Origin: Gracilimonas tropica DSM 19535
GTDB lineage: Bacteria; Bacteroidota; Rhodothermia; Balneolales; Balneolaceae
Assembly: GCF_000375425.1 (NCBI RefSeq)
Contig: NZ_AQXG01000002.1
Location: 575,712-639,711 of the forward strand
DNA: 64,000 bases
Direction of reading: 5' to 3'
Below the pieces are notes generated by a model. It saw only the letters and a list, made by a program, of their open reading frames with translations, did not search any database and was not told the origin of the DNA. The position numbers were made by a program, and so were the translations under genes. Positions 54,106 through 63,338 of this stretch are shown here, piece by piece (the first letter of the stretch is position 1; each line of letters starts with the position of its first letter).

Positions 54106-55410
54106 TCACTGTGTTAAAGGCACTTTTTCCTTCGAAGTTCCCTGTATTTCGTCTACGCTGAACATCAGCCCAAGCCCAACGATCAACAGTAACAAAATGG
54201 ATGCCATCCCCCACCTCTGACTGTCCATTAGAAGGGTGATCCATCCTACCATCAATGGGCCGGCAAAAGTGGTAAGTTTCCCGGATAATGCAAACAACCC
54301 AAACATTTGATTTCGCTTGTTTTGAGGGGATATTCTACCCATAAAGGTTCGGCTGGATGCTTGCACCGGCCCCACGAAGATTCCAAGCAGCAATCCCCAC
54401 ACCCAAAACCAGGTTTCAGACTCCACAAAGAGGACTGCAAAAACGGGGATGACCAAACCGGTCAACGACCATATGATCGTCTTTTTACTCCCACTGATAT
54501 CATCCACCCATGAAAAACCAAAAGCACCAATACCTGCAGTGATATTGAGCGCGATTCCAAACATAAAGATCTGCCCTGTATCAAATCCAAACGTTCCGGC
54601 TGCATAAACACCTCCCATGGCAAAAATGGTAGCAAGTCCATCATTATAAAAGATCCTGGCAAGCAGAAACTTCCAGATATTTGGTTCTTTTTTGAGAAGC
54701 CTGATCCCATTTTTTAACTCTCTCAAACCATCAGATACCGCTTCGGCTATTTTCTTATTTTTAGAAGGCACATCCGGTGTTTTTAAAAACAAGGGAAGGC
54801 TGAACAAAGCATACCAAATCCCGGTAAAAAGAAAAGTGATCCTTACGTTTTGTAACGATTCCTCATTCAATCCAAACCATTCGGCACCATATTCAACAAA
54901 GCCAAAATAACCGATGATCAGGCAAAAGAGGCCCCCGGCGTATCCCATTGCCCAGCCCCAGCCCGACCATTTTCCTATCGTCAGGCTAGTTGTAAGATCA
55001 GGTAGCATCGCATTGTAGAAAATAAAGGAGAGCTCAGCTCCAAGGGTAGCTATGAACGCCATAATCAAAGCAAACCAAATGAAATCAGTACTCGGCTCGG
55101 CAAACCAAAGCATGCTGCATCCAAACACACACATAATGGTAAAAAAACCGATCCAGGGTTTTCTTCGTCCCCCTTCATCTGCGATAGAGCCCAAAAAAGG
55201 AGCTGATATCGCCAAAATAAATCCTGCCAGTCCGATCATGTTTCCCCAGAGAGCCGTGCCTGTAGTTTCATTTTCGGCGATAGATTGGGCAAAATAGGCG
55301 GCAAACACAAAGGTTTGGATCATCACAAAATAGGCAGAGTTGGCCCAGTCGTACATGGCCCAGGCGAATAAACCATTGCCCCTTGAAGATTCTTTACTCA
55401 TTCGGTTCAT
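54106..55410 (-). CDS. MFS transporter of the UMF1/Atg22-like family
   Basis: A 434-residue, 12-helix transporter. The N-terminal region GLFAWAMYDWANSAYFVMIQ is diagnostic of the UMF1 (Vacuole effluxer Atg22-like) MFS group. Other features: FLGSIADEGGRRKPWIGFFT (loop 2-3), KWSGWGWAMGYAGGLFCLII, and FVGPVQASSRTFMGRISPQN in the second half. Substrate unknown; fungal Atg22 exports amino acids from vacuoles. Alternative start at MSKES nine bases downstream. Transcribed alone, leftward, divergent from the exo/endonuclease gene. Confidence 0.85.
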   Translation of the reverse strand: MNRMSKESSRGNGLFAWAMYDWANSAYFVMIQTFVFAAYFAQSIAENETTGTALWGNMIGLAGFILAISAPFLGSIADEGGRRKPWIGFFTIMCVFGCSMLWFAEPSTDFIWFALIMAFIATLGAELSFIFYNAMLPDLTTSLTIGKWSGWGWAMGYAGGLFCLIIGYFGFVEYGAEWFGLNEESLQNVRITFLFTGIWYALFSLPLFLKTPDVPSKNKKIAEAVSDGLRELKNGIRLLKKEPNIWKFLLARIFYNDGLATIFAMGGVYAAGTFGFDTGQIFMFGIALNITAGIGAFGFSWVDDISGSKKTIIWSLTGLVIPVFAVLFVESETWFWVWGLLLGIFVGPVQASSRTFMGRISPQNKRNQMFGLFALSGKLTTFAGPLMVGWITLLMDSQRWGMASILLLLIVGLGLMFSVDEIQGTSKEKVPLTQ

Positions 55411-55542
55411 TTAATGAAAGTGTGCCCGAATATCGGTTTTGAAGGCGGGAAAGCAAAATTAAATGATGGATAGCACTATAAACCGGGCTTAACGGTTTGT
55501 TAATTTTTCTGAATGTAACTTGATAAAAAACCAGATTTGACC

Positions 55543-56541
55543 ATGAAATTCACTTTTTCACTTTCTCTCCTGTCTCTTTTAGTTTTTGGAGGATGTTCCT
55601 CTTCCACTGAACTTGCTGATCAATCAAATCCATCTGCAACATACTCTGATGTATTTGCTCAACCAAATTGGTATACCTATACAAAGTTTGACACCCTGAC
55701 TATACTTTCCTGGAATGTTGAGCACTTCGTAGATGAATTCGACAATCCATATATCGACAATGACCGAGAAAATAATCCACCTCAAAACATGGATGAAAGA
55801 AGAGAACTGGTGTCTGATGTCATAAAGCGAGCGAATGCGGATGTTGTTGTTCTTCAGGAGTTTGAAAGTGATAGCTATGCGCAGCAATTCGCAGAAGAGT
55901 ATTTTCCGGAACTTGGTTATCAAATTTTTTCCGGGCATGAAAGCAGCGACTGGTATATGAATGTAGTGATGATGAGTCGCGTTCCGCTTGGGCTTTTTCA
56001 CAGCTATGCTACATCTAATACTCCCATCCCGGGACAATTGGATGAGGCGGGAAATCCTGAATCCCAAACATTCATTAATAACCGAATGTGGACTGCAGAG
56101 ATTTTGGTGAATCCGGAGTACCACTTTTTCCTAACCGGGGTCCACCTGAAAGCCGGTCGTGGAGAGCGCAATGAGAGCTGGCGAATGGGACAAATGAATT
56201 TGCTTCGCTATCATTACGATCAACTTCTTAAACAAAACCCGGATGCTAATATTTTAGCCGTAGGCGACTTCAACGGCACGCCCGAAAGTCCCGAAATGGA
56301 GCTTTTTCTTGGTGAAGGAACTGACATAGAATTTATTGATCCACTTGCTGAAACTGAGATCTTTTCTCATCCTGCAGATTCTGCTTTTTGGAGGATTGAT
56401 CACATTCTTCCTAATACCAATATGATAAAGGAAGTGGTAAACGGCTCAGTGAAAGTAAATTATTATTTCTCACCTGATTCTATGAATCAGGCAGCCGATC
56501 ATTTACCGATGACCATCAAAATTATCCCCGTAGAAAATTAG
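55543..56541 (+). CDS. Endonuclease/exonuclease/phosphatase-fold lipoprotein
   Basis: About 332 residues from MKFTFSLSLLSLLVFGGCSS, a lipoprotein signal (LVFGGC). The EEP fold starts at LTILSWNVEHFVDEFDNP; the active-site motifs follow: VVLQEFESDSYAQQF (catalytic Glu), FLTGVHLKAGRGERNESWRM, NILAVGDFNGTPESPEME (GDxN) and AADHLPMTIKI (DH). Such surface or periplasmic enzymes hydrolyse phosphodiesters, e.g. DNA/RNA or phospholipids. Its stop overlaps the convergent hemG stop in TTAG. No neighbour hints at substrate. Confidence 0.87.
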   Translation: MKFTFSLSLLSLLVFGGCSSSTELADQSNPSATYSDVFAQPNWYTYTKFDTLTILSWNVEHFVDEFDNPYIDNDRENNPPQNMDERRELVSDVIKRANADVVVLQEFESDSYAQQFAEEYFPELGYQIFSGHESSDWYMNVVMMSRVPLGLFHSYATSNTPIPGQLDEAGNPESQTFINNRMWTAEILVNPEYHFFLTGVHLKAGRGERNESWRMGQMNLLRYHYDQLLKQNPDANILAVGDFNGTPESPEMELFLGEGTDIEFIDPLAETEIFSHPADSAFWRIDHILPNTNMIKEVVNGSVKVNYYFSPDSMNQAADHLPMTIKIIPVEN

Positions 56542-57866
56542 TTTTGTATTTCCTGAACAACTTTCTTCGCGCTTTTCACACAATCAGGCACCGAAACGCC
56601 CCAGCGAAAATTACCTCCAATATATAAGCCCTGATATTCTTTCTCGGCTTCTTTCATTTTTTGGTGAACCGTTTCATACCCTACATGAAATTGCGGAATG
56701 GCTTTCTTCCATAATCGGGATTTCACAAATTCCGGTTCCGCTGAAGTTTCCATCAGCTCAGAAAATTCAGCCATGATCTGCTCCTCAACCTTTTGAATAT
56801 CATCGGATAAAATATCGCGATCGTGAGCGCCACCGGTCATTAGCGTACAGTGGAAATATCTATCCTTGCTAAGTTCCGGAAAGATGCTGGATTTCCAGAT
56901 AGCTCCCAGCAAACGAATATTCTCTTTCCTTGGGATGAGAAACCCAAATCCGGATCGGGGTAACCTGATATCCTCCGATTTGAACATAACCTGTGTAGAA
57001 AGCATCGGGGCATACTCGATTCTTCGAAGAGTTTTGGAAAGTGTGGGGACAAATCCATCCAGCACCGAGGCTAAACTGTAAGCAGGGAGACATGAAATCA
57101 CCTTTTCAGCCCGGTGGACTCCCTCTGAAGTTCGTATTTCAAATATATTCCCGGATCTTTTAACTCCAATCACTTCCTCATTTAAAATGTAGTCAGAGAT
57201 TTTTTCAGCTATGGCGTTGGTCAGCTGCTGAATGCCTTTTTTGAAGGTCAGCACCATCGGTTTTATCTCGGATTCTTCTTTCTTAGACCGAAGTGCGCCC
57301 ATCATGATAGAACCAAATTGCTGCTCATTTTCGACCAGTTTTGGGAGAATTTCTTTTTTGCTGATTTGGTAAATATCTCCGGCATAAATTCCCGAAAAAA
57401 CCGGGTCTACTAAATATTCAACCGCTTCTTTTCCAATTCTCCGTTCCAGAAAAGCACCCACGCTTTCATCATTGAATGTTCCTTTGGTGATGAAGGGTTC
57501 GGCTAACGCTCGCAGCTTTCCTTTTGCTGAAATTACTTTAGTTGTAAATAGCGTTTTAGGAGATGGTGTGAGCGCCTGAAGCTGTCGGTCGCGAACAATG
57601 TAGCGTGTTTTGAACGCTTCAGAGATCTGCACGATCTCATCTTCCAATCCGACTTCTTTGGCCAACTGTCGTATAGAACCATCCCGGTCGCGCAGAGAAT
57701 TGGGTCCAAAATCGAGTACGCTTTCTTCTCTAATTTCAGAGGATATCACCCCCCCAACCATAGATTGCTTTTCAATGAGCTTAAAGGGAATTCCGGCTTT
57801 ATGGAGATTCCAGGCGGTAGCCAATCCAGAAATTCCTCCACCCAGAATCAATATTTCCTTCATCAC
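56538..57866 (-). CDS. hemG: Protoporphyrinogen oxidase (HemY-type)
   Basis: A 442-residue FAD-dependent oxidase converting protoporphyrinogen IX (or coproporphyrinogen III) to the porphyrin. N-terminal dinucleotide motif EILILGGGISGLATAWNLHK, the GGVISSEIREESVLDFGPNS substrate-region and the C-terminal FAD-contact GLYIGGNFRWGVSVPDCVKS. The gene lies 60 bases downstream of hemH, leftward, so both serve the last steps of heme formation. Its product is the oxygen-dependent HemY/PgoX type, not the small HemG flavodoxin. Alternative start one codon later. Confidence 0.92.
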   Translation of the reverse strand: MMKEILILGGGISGLATAWNLHKAGIPFKLIEKQSMVGGVISSEIREESVLDFGPNSLRDRDGSIRQLAKEVGLEDEIVQISEAFKTRYIVRDRQLQALTPSPKTLFTTKVISAKGKLRALAEPFITKGTFNDESVGAFLERRIGKEAVEYLVDPVFSGIYAGDIYQISKKEILPKLVENEQQFGSIMMGALRSKKEESEIKPMVLTFKKGIQQLTNAIAEKISDYILNEEVIGVKRSGNIFEIRTSEGVHRAEKVISCLPAYSLASVLDGFVPTLSKTLRRIEYAPMLSTQVMFKSEDIRLPRSGFGFLIPRKENIRLLGAIWKSSIFPELSKDRYFHCTLMTGGAHDRDILSDDIQKVEEQIMAEFSELMETSAEPEFVKSRLWKKAIPQFHVGYETVHQKMKEAEKEYQGLYIGGNFRWGVSVPDCVKSAKKVVQEIQN

Positions 57867-57926
57867 TTTAATCCCTAACTTTTACCACAGAGTTCACTGA
57901 GCAACACTGAGTTTTATTGATTGAAC

Positions 57927-58991
57927 TTACGCAACAGCTTCTTCCGGCTTCAGCATATCTGCGCACCAGTGCTCGAGGGCATCGATCCATAGATCATGGT
58001 CGTTGACGCAAGGAATGAGAATCAGGTCTTCGCCACCGGCTTCCACAAAATCTTCCTTTCCTCGTATTCCGATCTCTTCCAGCGTCTCTATACAATCAGA
58101 GATAAAAGCCGGACAAGCCACCGCTACTTTTTTCACGCCTTCTTCAGCCAGGCGTACGAGCTCTGCATCGGTGGCCGGAGTCAGCCAGGGATCGATACCC
58201 AATTTGGATTGAAAAGCCACGCTATAGTTGAAATCTTTGTTATCCAGATCCAGATATTCCGCCACATTTTGAGTGGTCTTGATATCCTGGTGGCGATAGC
58301 AGAATGTATGCGCCGGGGAATTCACGTTACAGCAATCTTCACACTTCAGGCAATGATCGCCGGTGATATCCCGCTTTTTGATGTGTCGCTCAGGCACGCC
58401 ATGGTATGAGAACAGCAAATGGTCGATATCATCATGCTCTTCTAAAGTAGAACGCATACTTTCCCCCAACGCCTTGATGTAAAGCGGATCATCATAAAAT
58501 GCATCTTTGAATTGTACATCCAGACTTGGATATTTTCCGCGCCACACTTCTTTGGCTTTCTCGATCACGGTTTCCGTAGTCGACATCGCGTACTGTGGAT
58601 ACAATGGAATTAAGAATACGCGTTCCAGATCAGGGTTTTTCTCCATGAGTGCATCAAAACCAGCTTCAATGGAAGGATTTCCATAACGCATGCCCATTTC
58701 AATAGGCACATGATCTCCTAATTTCTTTTGAAGTTTATCAATCACTCGCTGGGTAATTACAATCAAAGGAGATCCTTCATCCCACCAAATCAACTCGTAG
58801 GCTTCGGCTGACTCTTTGGGACGAATGGGAAGAATGATTCCTTCTACAAGCGCCTTACGAAGTGGTGTTGGAAAATCAATGACACGCTTGTCCGTTAAAA
58901 ATTCTCTCAAATATACTTTCAGATCAGCCGGCTCATAGCTGTCGGGAGATCCAAGGTTTACCAATAAAATGCCTGTTTTTGATTGTTCCAT
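57927..58991 (-). CDS. hemH: Ferrochelatase
   Basis: A 354-residue ferrochelatase inserting Fe2+ into porphyrin. Motifs: GILLVNLGSPDSYEPADLKV, YLREFLTDKRVIDFP, HLLFSYHGVPERHIKKRDIT (metal-binding His) and KVAVACPAFISDCIETLEEI. A Cys-rich insert, GDHCLKCEDCCNVNSPAHTF followed by CYRHQ, replaces the usual GDPYxxQC segment: five Cys within about 19 residues. Comparable inserts exist in some proteobacterial and myxobacterial enzymes, and some ferrochelatases carry a 2Fe-2S cluster, so cluster binding is possible. Upstream of hemG; divergent from the SDR gene. Confidence 0.93.
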   Translation of the reverse strand: MEQSKTGILLVNLGSPDSYEPADLKVYLREFLTDKRVIDFPTPLRKALVEGIILPIRPKESAEAYELIWWDEGSPLIVITQRVIDKLQKKLGDHVPIEMGMRYGNPSIEAGFDALMEKNPDLERVFLIPLYPQYAMSTTETVIEKAKEVWRGKYPSLDVQFKDAFYDDPLYIKALGESMRSTLEEHDDIDHLLFSYHGVPERHIKKRDITGDHCLKCEDCCNVNSPAHTFCYRHQDIKTTQNVAEYLDLDNKDFNYSVAFQSKLGIDPWLTPATDAELVRLAEEGVKKVAVACPAFISDCIETLEEIGIRGKEDFVEAGGEDLILIPCVNDHDLWIDALEHWCADMLKPEEAVA

Positions 58992-59054
58992 GCCTGATTT
59001 TAGTCTATGTTTACTCTACAGTTTTGCAATAACTTCGATTAATGTGAAGATACA

Positions 59055-59864
59055 ATGAATTCAAATAAAAAAGGGTCGATACTGATTGTTGGCTGCGGAT
59101 GGGTTGGCAAGAAATTAGGACAAGACCTCAGCCAAAAAGGCTACAATGTTTACGGTACAACGAGATCTGAATCCAATTTTTCGGATCTTGAGAACCACAA
59201 CATCAAACCGGTTAAGCTTGAACTTCCTGTTGCCGATCTTTCGTCCCTCACACTTCCGGAAGTGAATACGGTCGTCATCTCCATCTCACCGGGTCGTGGC
59301 GGTGATCGAAGCGAATATCCTTTTGCAATCCGTCAGCTTGCTCAGCTTTGGAAAGATGCAAACGTACAAGTGATCATGTATAGTTCCAGCAGTGCCTATG
59401 GAAATGCAACCGGCGTTGTGACCGAAGAATCGGTTCAGCCTGACACCAAAAATGAGAATGCGATCGTAGCCGCAGAAGGGGAGTTGCGAGCTGTTTTACG
59501 GGATTCTGTTATTCTTCGGCTCTCGGGATTGTATGGGGAAGATCGTCATCCCGTAAAATATCTGGCCGGTAGAACTGGGATCAAAGACGGAAATGCCCCG
59601 GTGAATTTAGTCCACCGTGAGGATGTGATCGCAGCCACTGAGTTTGTAATTGAAAAGGAAATTCGCGGAGATATCTTTAACGTCTGTGCTCCGGTTCACC
59701 CCAAAAAGAAAGAAATTTACACGACCATCGCGGCCCGACTCAGAATGGAAAAACCGGAATTTGAATCCGGCGGCGAAGATGGGAAAGAGGTTTCTTCAAA
59801 GAAGATCTTAAATACTGGATTTCATTTTGTGCATGAAGACCCACTTTCCTACCAAAAGGATTAA
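59055..59864 (+). CDS. SDR-family epimerase/dehydratase-like protein (YeeZ-like)
   Basis: A 269-residue extended SDR. The dinucleotide loop is SILIVGCGWVGKKLGQDLSQ (GxGxxG), with the usual VVISISPGRGG region, and VIMYSSSSAYGNATGVVTEE in place of the YxxxK surroundings; LRLSGLYGEDRHPVKYLAGR and VNLVHREDVIAATEFVIEKE follow. Proteins of this group (E. coli YeeZ) lack a clear reaction. The stop overlaps the stop of the convergent AhpD-like gene in TTAA. Confidence 0.8.
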   Translation: MNSNKKGSILIVGCGWVGKKLGQDLSQKGYNVYGTTRSESNFSDLENHNIKPVKLELPVADLSSLTLPEVNTVVISISPGRGGDRSEYPFAIRQLAQLWKDANVQVIMYSSSSAYGNATGVVTEESVQPDTKNENAIVAAEGELRAVLRDSVILRLSGLYGEDRHPVKYLAGRTGIKDGNAPVNLVHREDVIAATEFVIEKEIRGDIFNVCAPVHPKKKEIYTTIAARLRMEKPEFESGGEDGKEVSSKKILNTGFHFVHEDPLSYQKD

Positions 59865-60232
59865 TCTGCTTCTAAACTCCCCTCTTCCTCCAAAAACTCC
59901 AGCGTTTCGGTAGCGTGACGTAAATGAGGAATCACAATACTCCCACCCACGATCAGAGCCACATTCAGCGCATCCACGATCTCGGCTTTGGTGGAGCCGG
60001 TTTTAGCGCACTGCTCCAGGTGATAGTCAATGCAGTCGTTGCAGCGAAGTACGGCCGAAGCTACCAATCCCAGTAGCTCTTTCGTTTGCTTGGGAAGCGC
60101 CCCGTCCCGATACGTATTGGTATCCATATTGAAAAAGCGCTTGATCCCCAAATGATCCAGGTCCATTACTTTTTCGTTTTGGATCTCTCGCTCTGCTCTG
60201 AATTGTTCTAACCGGTTTTTATAATTTTCCAT
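59861..60232 (-). CDS. AhpD-like carboxymuconolactone decarboxylase-family protein
   Basis: A 123-residue CMD/AhpD-fold protein. The redox motif is VLRCNDCIDYHLEQCAKTGS (CxxC with downstream His, as in AhpD-type alkyl hydroperoxidase components). VASAVLRCN and AEIVDALNVALIVGGSIVIP form the hydrophobic helices. It likely functions in the cytoplasm in peroxide or thiol redox chemistry, as a trimer. No AhpC gene is adjacent. Leftward, following the AT-rich orphan by 21 bases. Confidence 0.85.
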   Translation of the reverse strand: MENYKNRLEQFRAEREIQNEKVMDLDHLGIKRFFNMDTNTYRDGALPKQTKELLGLVASAVLRCNDCIDYHLEQCAKTGSTKAEIVDALNVALIVGGSIVIPHLRHATETLEFLEEEGSLEAD

Positions 60233-60253
60233 CTTTATGAATCTTAATATGAT

Positions 60254-61030
60254 TTAAACACAGTAATAATGGCCAAAAATATATTCTGTCTCATCTATTT
60301 GTTTTAAATATACTTCTTGGGCTGAGAAAGCTCCGTCAAAATAATAGATATTCCCTTCTTTACTCATTAATCGTATTCCATATCCATGCCTCTTAATATC
60401 TGGTTTTCCTGGAGGGCCAGTATTTACCATAGATTCAGTATAAGAAGTCATGTAAGCAATATTCAATGCCTGATAAAAATCTAAGCCAACGACTTTATAT
60501 TCATAATCAACACAACCATCAAACCAGCGCTCTGTTTTGTATATACCATTTCCAAATTGAATTGAATCAACAGAGGCTTCAAAAATTTTCCCATTAATAT
60601 TTACTGGTACTTTCTTTTCAACTTCATCAATTTTCCTAAAAATTCGTTTAAAATATTCTTCCGTAGATTCCACTCCATAATCTGTTCTATAAAAAGGTGG
60701 TAATACTCCAAGTTGGTCACTTTTTACATAGCCTTTTTCTGATTTATATTCTACTTTTATCCATCGTGCAGAAGGAGTTGCCCCTTGAAAACTATCATCA
60801 ATTTCAAAAGCTGGCGCTGTAGTCAGTGAATCCAAAACTTCAAGTTGCCTAACTTGATTTCCATAGCGCACCTTAAACTTTATCTTCGACTCCATATCAG
60901 GTTTTGCATAAACAACTGCACTATCAAGGCTCCAAACAAATTGATTCCTGTATTTATCTATTTGAGCTAAAGATGACGTTGAAACTGCCATTATAAATGC
61001 GAAAAAAAATAATAGGCGAATAAAAATCAT
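60254..61030 (-). CDS. AT-rich exported orphan protein with SH3-like N-terminus
   Basis: A 258-residue protein with signal peptide (MIFIRLLFFFAFIMAVSTSS, cleaved at LAQ). Residues ~34-105 resemble a bacterial SH3-like fold (SAVVYAKPDMESKIKFKVRY; WIKVEYKSEKGYVKSDQLG). The remainder is unrecognised: RWFDGCVDYEYKVVGLDFYQ and IYYFDGAFSAQEVYLKQIDE. Base composition is visibly more A/T-rich than the flanking genes, and the spacer just upstream is full of hairpins, which suggests recent acquisition. No operon link. Function unknown. Confidence 0.6.
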   Translation of the reverse strand: MIFIRLLFFFAFIMAVSTSSLAQIDKYRNQFVWSLDSAVVYAKPDMESKIKFKVRYGNQVRQLEVLDSLTTAPAFEIDDSFQGATPSARWIKVEYKSEKGYVKSDQLGVLPPFYRTDYGVESTEEYFKRIFRKIDEVEKKVPVNINGKIFEASVDSIQFGNGIYKTERWFDGCVDYEYKVVGLDFYQALNIAYMTSYTESMVNTGPPGKPDIKRHGYGIRLMSKEGNIYYFDGAFSAQEVYLKQIDETEYIFGHYYCV

Positions 61031-61406
61031 TTTCGGTTTACTTATTTAAAACTGATGTTTTGTAAAATAAATATTTTTTTATGTATTGATGGATGAATTT
61101 GTTTGCTGACTGTCCTCCCTGTTAAATCAATGAATTGATTTAACGGTCCCTCCGGAGGGACACAAGTTCTTACTGCTGAAGACTATATTATCATAGGTTC
61201 GGATTCTATGCCACAGCAAGAACATATATCTCTTTGGAGCCTGCTTGCCGAAGAGGTAAGAGAGATCGATTTCAGCTCCGCTGTCCCCAGAATCGGGAAG
61301 AGAGAGGACAGTGGTCAAATAGATTACAGGAATTACACAATGCCATTTTGAATCATCCCGCACTTAGTTATCTTTTTATGCTTTCGAGATTTAGAGGCAA
61401 CCAATC
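61031..61406. other. 376-bp spacer with strong hairpins, no clear gene
   Basis: Contains GTTAAATCAA (61121-61130)/TTGATTTAAC (61135-61144) with loop TGAA, then a perfect palindrome GTCCCTCCGGAGGGAC (61146-61161), then CTGTCC (61281-61286) pairing with GGACAG (61306-61311). A short rightward frame ends TGA near 61350 with a protein-like run (PQQEHISLWSLLAEEVREID) but no credible start. It may be a noncoding repeat element, a structured RNA or a gene remnant. Confidence 0.5.
61121..61161. repeat. Tandem hairpins: 10-bp stem plus 16-bp palindrome
   Basis: GTTAAATCAA-TGAA-TTGATTTAAC followed after one base by GTCCCTCCGGAGGGAC. Both are perfect. They lie upstream of the rightward SGNH gene and downstream of nothing coding; a repeat or RNA role is unresolved. 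Confidence 0.55.
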
Positions 61407-62906
61407 ATGTTCTGGAAGAAAAAAGAAGCAAAACATAAGTTAGTAGTTATTGGCGACAGCCTTTCGCAAGGTTTTAACAATGGAGGCATTTATCGCACCG
61501 ATATCAACTTTCCTTCTTTTATCCACCGCTGCTTTAAATCAAACCCTCCTTTCGATCAGCCTAATTTTACCGCTCAGGCCGGAATTCCTCTGAATATCGA
61601 AGTTTTAGTGCGTGGACTTTCACAAGAAATCGGAGATGAAATTACATGGAATGAATATCTGCCGGCTGCAAAACACATGATCCAGACTTTAAAACGGATC
61701 AAAAAATATTGGGAAGGAGGGCTCAAAGACCTCTCTGTAGAACGCTCTCAGCCGTACCATAATCAGTCCATCTGGGGATTCAATATCAGCGATTCCTGGA
61801 TCGTCAATGAAAGGAACAGCCGGGAGTATATTGCCAACAATCCCGAGCGTTTTACCGTGTTCGACTTCCTCCCTGACCACGCCAAATTCACCACAGCACG
61901 TCTTGTTTTAAATCCATCCCTCAAAACTGATTTTGAAGAACGCAGTCAAATCGATAATGCCCAAATTCTTGCTGATGACGGGGGAATTGAGAACCTGATC
62001 GTTTGTCTCGGGCATAATAATATGATTGCTGCAGTAACCGACCTTAAACTTATTTGGACGGAAGACCAGGATATTGAAGGTTTTCCCGGCGAGAGAAAGT
62101 ACACTGTATATCGTCCCGAACATTTTGAGAAGCAGTATCGGAAGCTGGCGGAGAAAGTCTCTAAGCTGAATGCAGAACGGGTTTTTGTTCCAACACTGCC
62201 GTACGTAACCATTCCCCCTGTGATGCGAGGCGTAAATAATGACCTTTCCAGTAAACGTCTTGGTTATTTTGACTACTACACGCGCTTTTGGATCTGGGAT
62301 GAAGACTTCCATCCCGACAAACATCCTCATCTTACAAAAGATGAGGCTATTCAGCTCGACCTGACCATGGATGAGTACAATGCCATCATAAAAAAAGTAG
62401 CCGGAGAATATGGTTGGCACGTGGTTCCAATGGCCAAGAATGTTGCAGGAATGGCTCGGCGCCGACTTGGCGGGGAATTGGTCAGAGATTTTCCAAAAGG
62501 CCTTGCTGATGCCTTAAAAGCTCAGGATAGTACGGCTCACCTTGTTGATGAACATGGAGATGTACACCTCTCAACCGATTTTATCCGGCTTAATAATGAA
62601 GGCAAACTGTATAAAGGTGGCATTTTCAGCCTCGATGGCCTACACCCAACCACCATTGGCTACGGATTGATGGCCAATGTGTATTTGAAAACTATGGCCC
62701 GGGCCGGTGTTAAGTTTAAGCATTCCATTAACTGGGATGAAGTGGTTCGTGAAGACAGCCTTGTCAGCGACCCTCCCAAACTATTAGCCGAACTTCGATT
62801 GGTTCTTAGAATTTTGGCCATGGGGCATCAAGAACGATTCATCAATTTCAGCAAGCATCTGCTTAGCCAGGCCATGGATATTATATCTCCCCGGCAGACT
62901 TCATAA
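61407..62906 (+). CDS. SGNH/GDSL-like hydrolase, long form
   Basis: A 499-residue protein. Catalytic block I is KLVVIGDSLSQGFNNGGIYR (Ser18), block III NLIVCLGHNNMIAAVTDLKL (Gly/Asn oxyanion) and block V FSLDGLHPTTIGYGLMANVY (Asp/His). At ~500 residues it is much longer than ordinary GDSL esterases; the extra C-terminal ~60 residues (RLVLRILAMGHQERFINFSK) follow the active-site block. No signal peptide or membrane anchor. Acts on an ester of unknown kind. Transcribed alone, rightward, 3 bases before the convergent lipoprotein gene end. Confidence 0.83.
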   Translation: MFWKKKEAKHKLVVIGDSLSQGFNNGGIYRTDINFPSFIHRCFKSNPPFDQPNFTAQAGIPLNIEVLVRGLSQEIGDEITWNEYLPAAKHMIQTLKRIKKYWEGGLKDLSVERSQPYHNQSIWGFNISDSWIVNERNSREYIANNPERFTVFDFLPDHAKFTTARLVLNPSLKTDFEERSQIDNAQILADDGGIENLIVCLGHNNMIAAVTDLKLIWTEDQDIEGFPGERKYTVYRPEHFEKQYRKLAEKVSKLNAERVFVPTLPYVTIPPVMRGVNNDLSSKRLGYFDYYTRFWIWDEDFHPDKHPHLTKDEAIQLDLTMDEYNAIIKKVAGEYGWHVVPMAKNVAGMARRRLGGELVRDFPKGLADALKAQDSTAHLVDEHGDVHLSTDFIRLNNEGKLYKGGIFSLDGLHPTTIGYGLMANVYLKTMARAGVKFKHSINWDEVVREDSLVSDPPKLLAELRLVLRILAMGHQERFINFSKHLLSQAMDIISPRQTS

Positions 62907-62909
62907 CCA

Positions 62910-63338
62910 TCAGCTCATTTTGATATCCTCAAGCACTTTGTTGTATTTTTCTTTGAGAGATTGAAGTCCATCTTTCATTTCATCCCGCATCTCCTGCCAC
63001 TTATCCTGTCCGGATTCTTTCAACTCGGCAAGATCTTCTTTGAAGGAATCACGCTCTCCTTTCAGTTCTTCAATTTTCTCTTCGGCTTCTTCCCGGACTT
63101 CTTCAGATTTGTCTTGAAGTTGCTCTTCAGCTTCTGAAATTTTTTCATTCATATCTTCAAGCGTTCTTTCTGCTTCCGCCACAAATTCATCCTTGGTTTG
63201 GCGAATATCATTTTGGGCCGACTCTATCGTATTCTCAACTTGTTCATTTGCTTTTTGTGCACTGTTTTCCGTTTTCTCAGAGCAAGCTCCAAGAATAAGC
63301 AGTGATGAAATTCCAATAACAAATGCGTGTTTTAGCAT
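62910..63338 (-). CDS. Coiled-coil lipoprotein
   Basis: A 142-residue lipoprotein: MLKHAFVIGISSLLILGACS (lipobox LILGAC) followed by a long, strongly charged helix (VENTIESAQNDIRQTKDEFV; LEDMNEKISEAEEQLQDKSE; VREEAEEKIEELKGERDSFK) with heptad-like spacing. No catalytic motif. It resembles small envelope or stress lipoproteins that act as spacers or inhibitors. Convergent with the SGNH gene; divergent from the DUF4856 gene. Confidence 0.75.
   Translation of the reverse strand: MLKHAFVIGISSLLILGACSEKTENSAQKANEQVENTIESAQNDIRQTKDEFVAEAERTLEDMNEKISEAEEQLQDKSEEVREEAEEKIEELKGERDSFKEDLAELKESGQDKWQEMRDEMKDGLQSLKEKYNKVLEDIKMS

Noticed and set aside
57885-57912. Short CACAGAGTTCACTGAGCAAC spacer motif
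   Set aside because: Resembles a common bacterial spacer sequence, but only a partial second copy (9561-9575, CACAAAGTTTCACCA) is present, so I do not list it as a repeat family.
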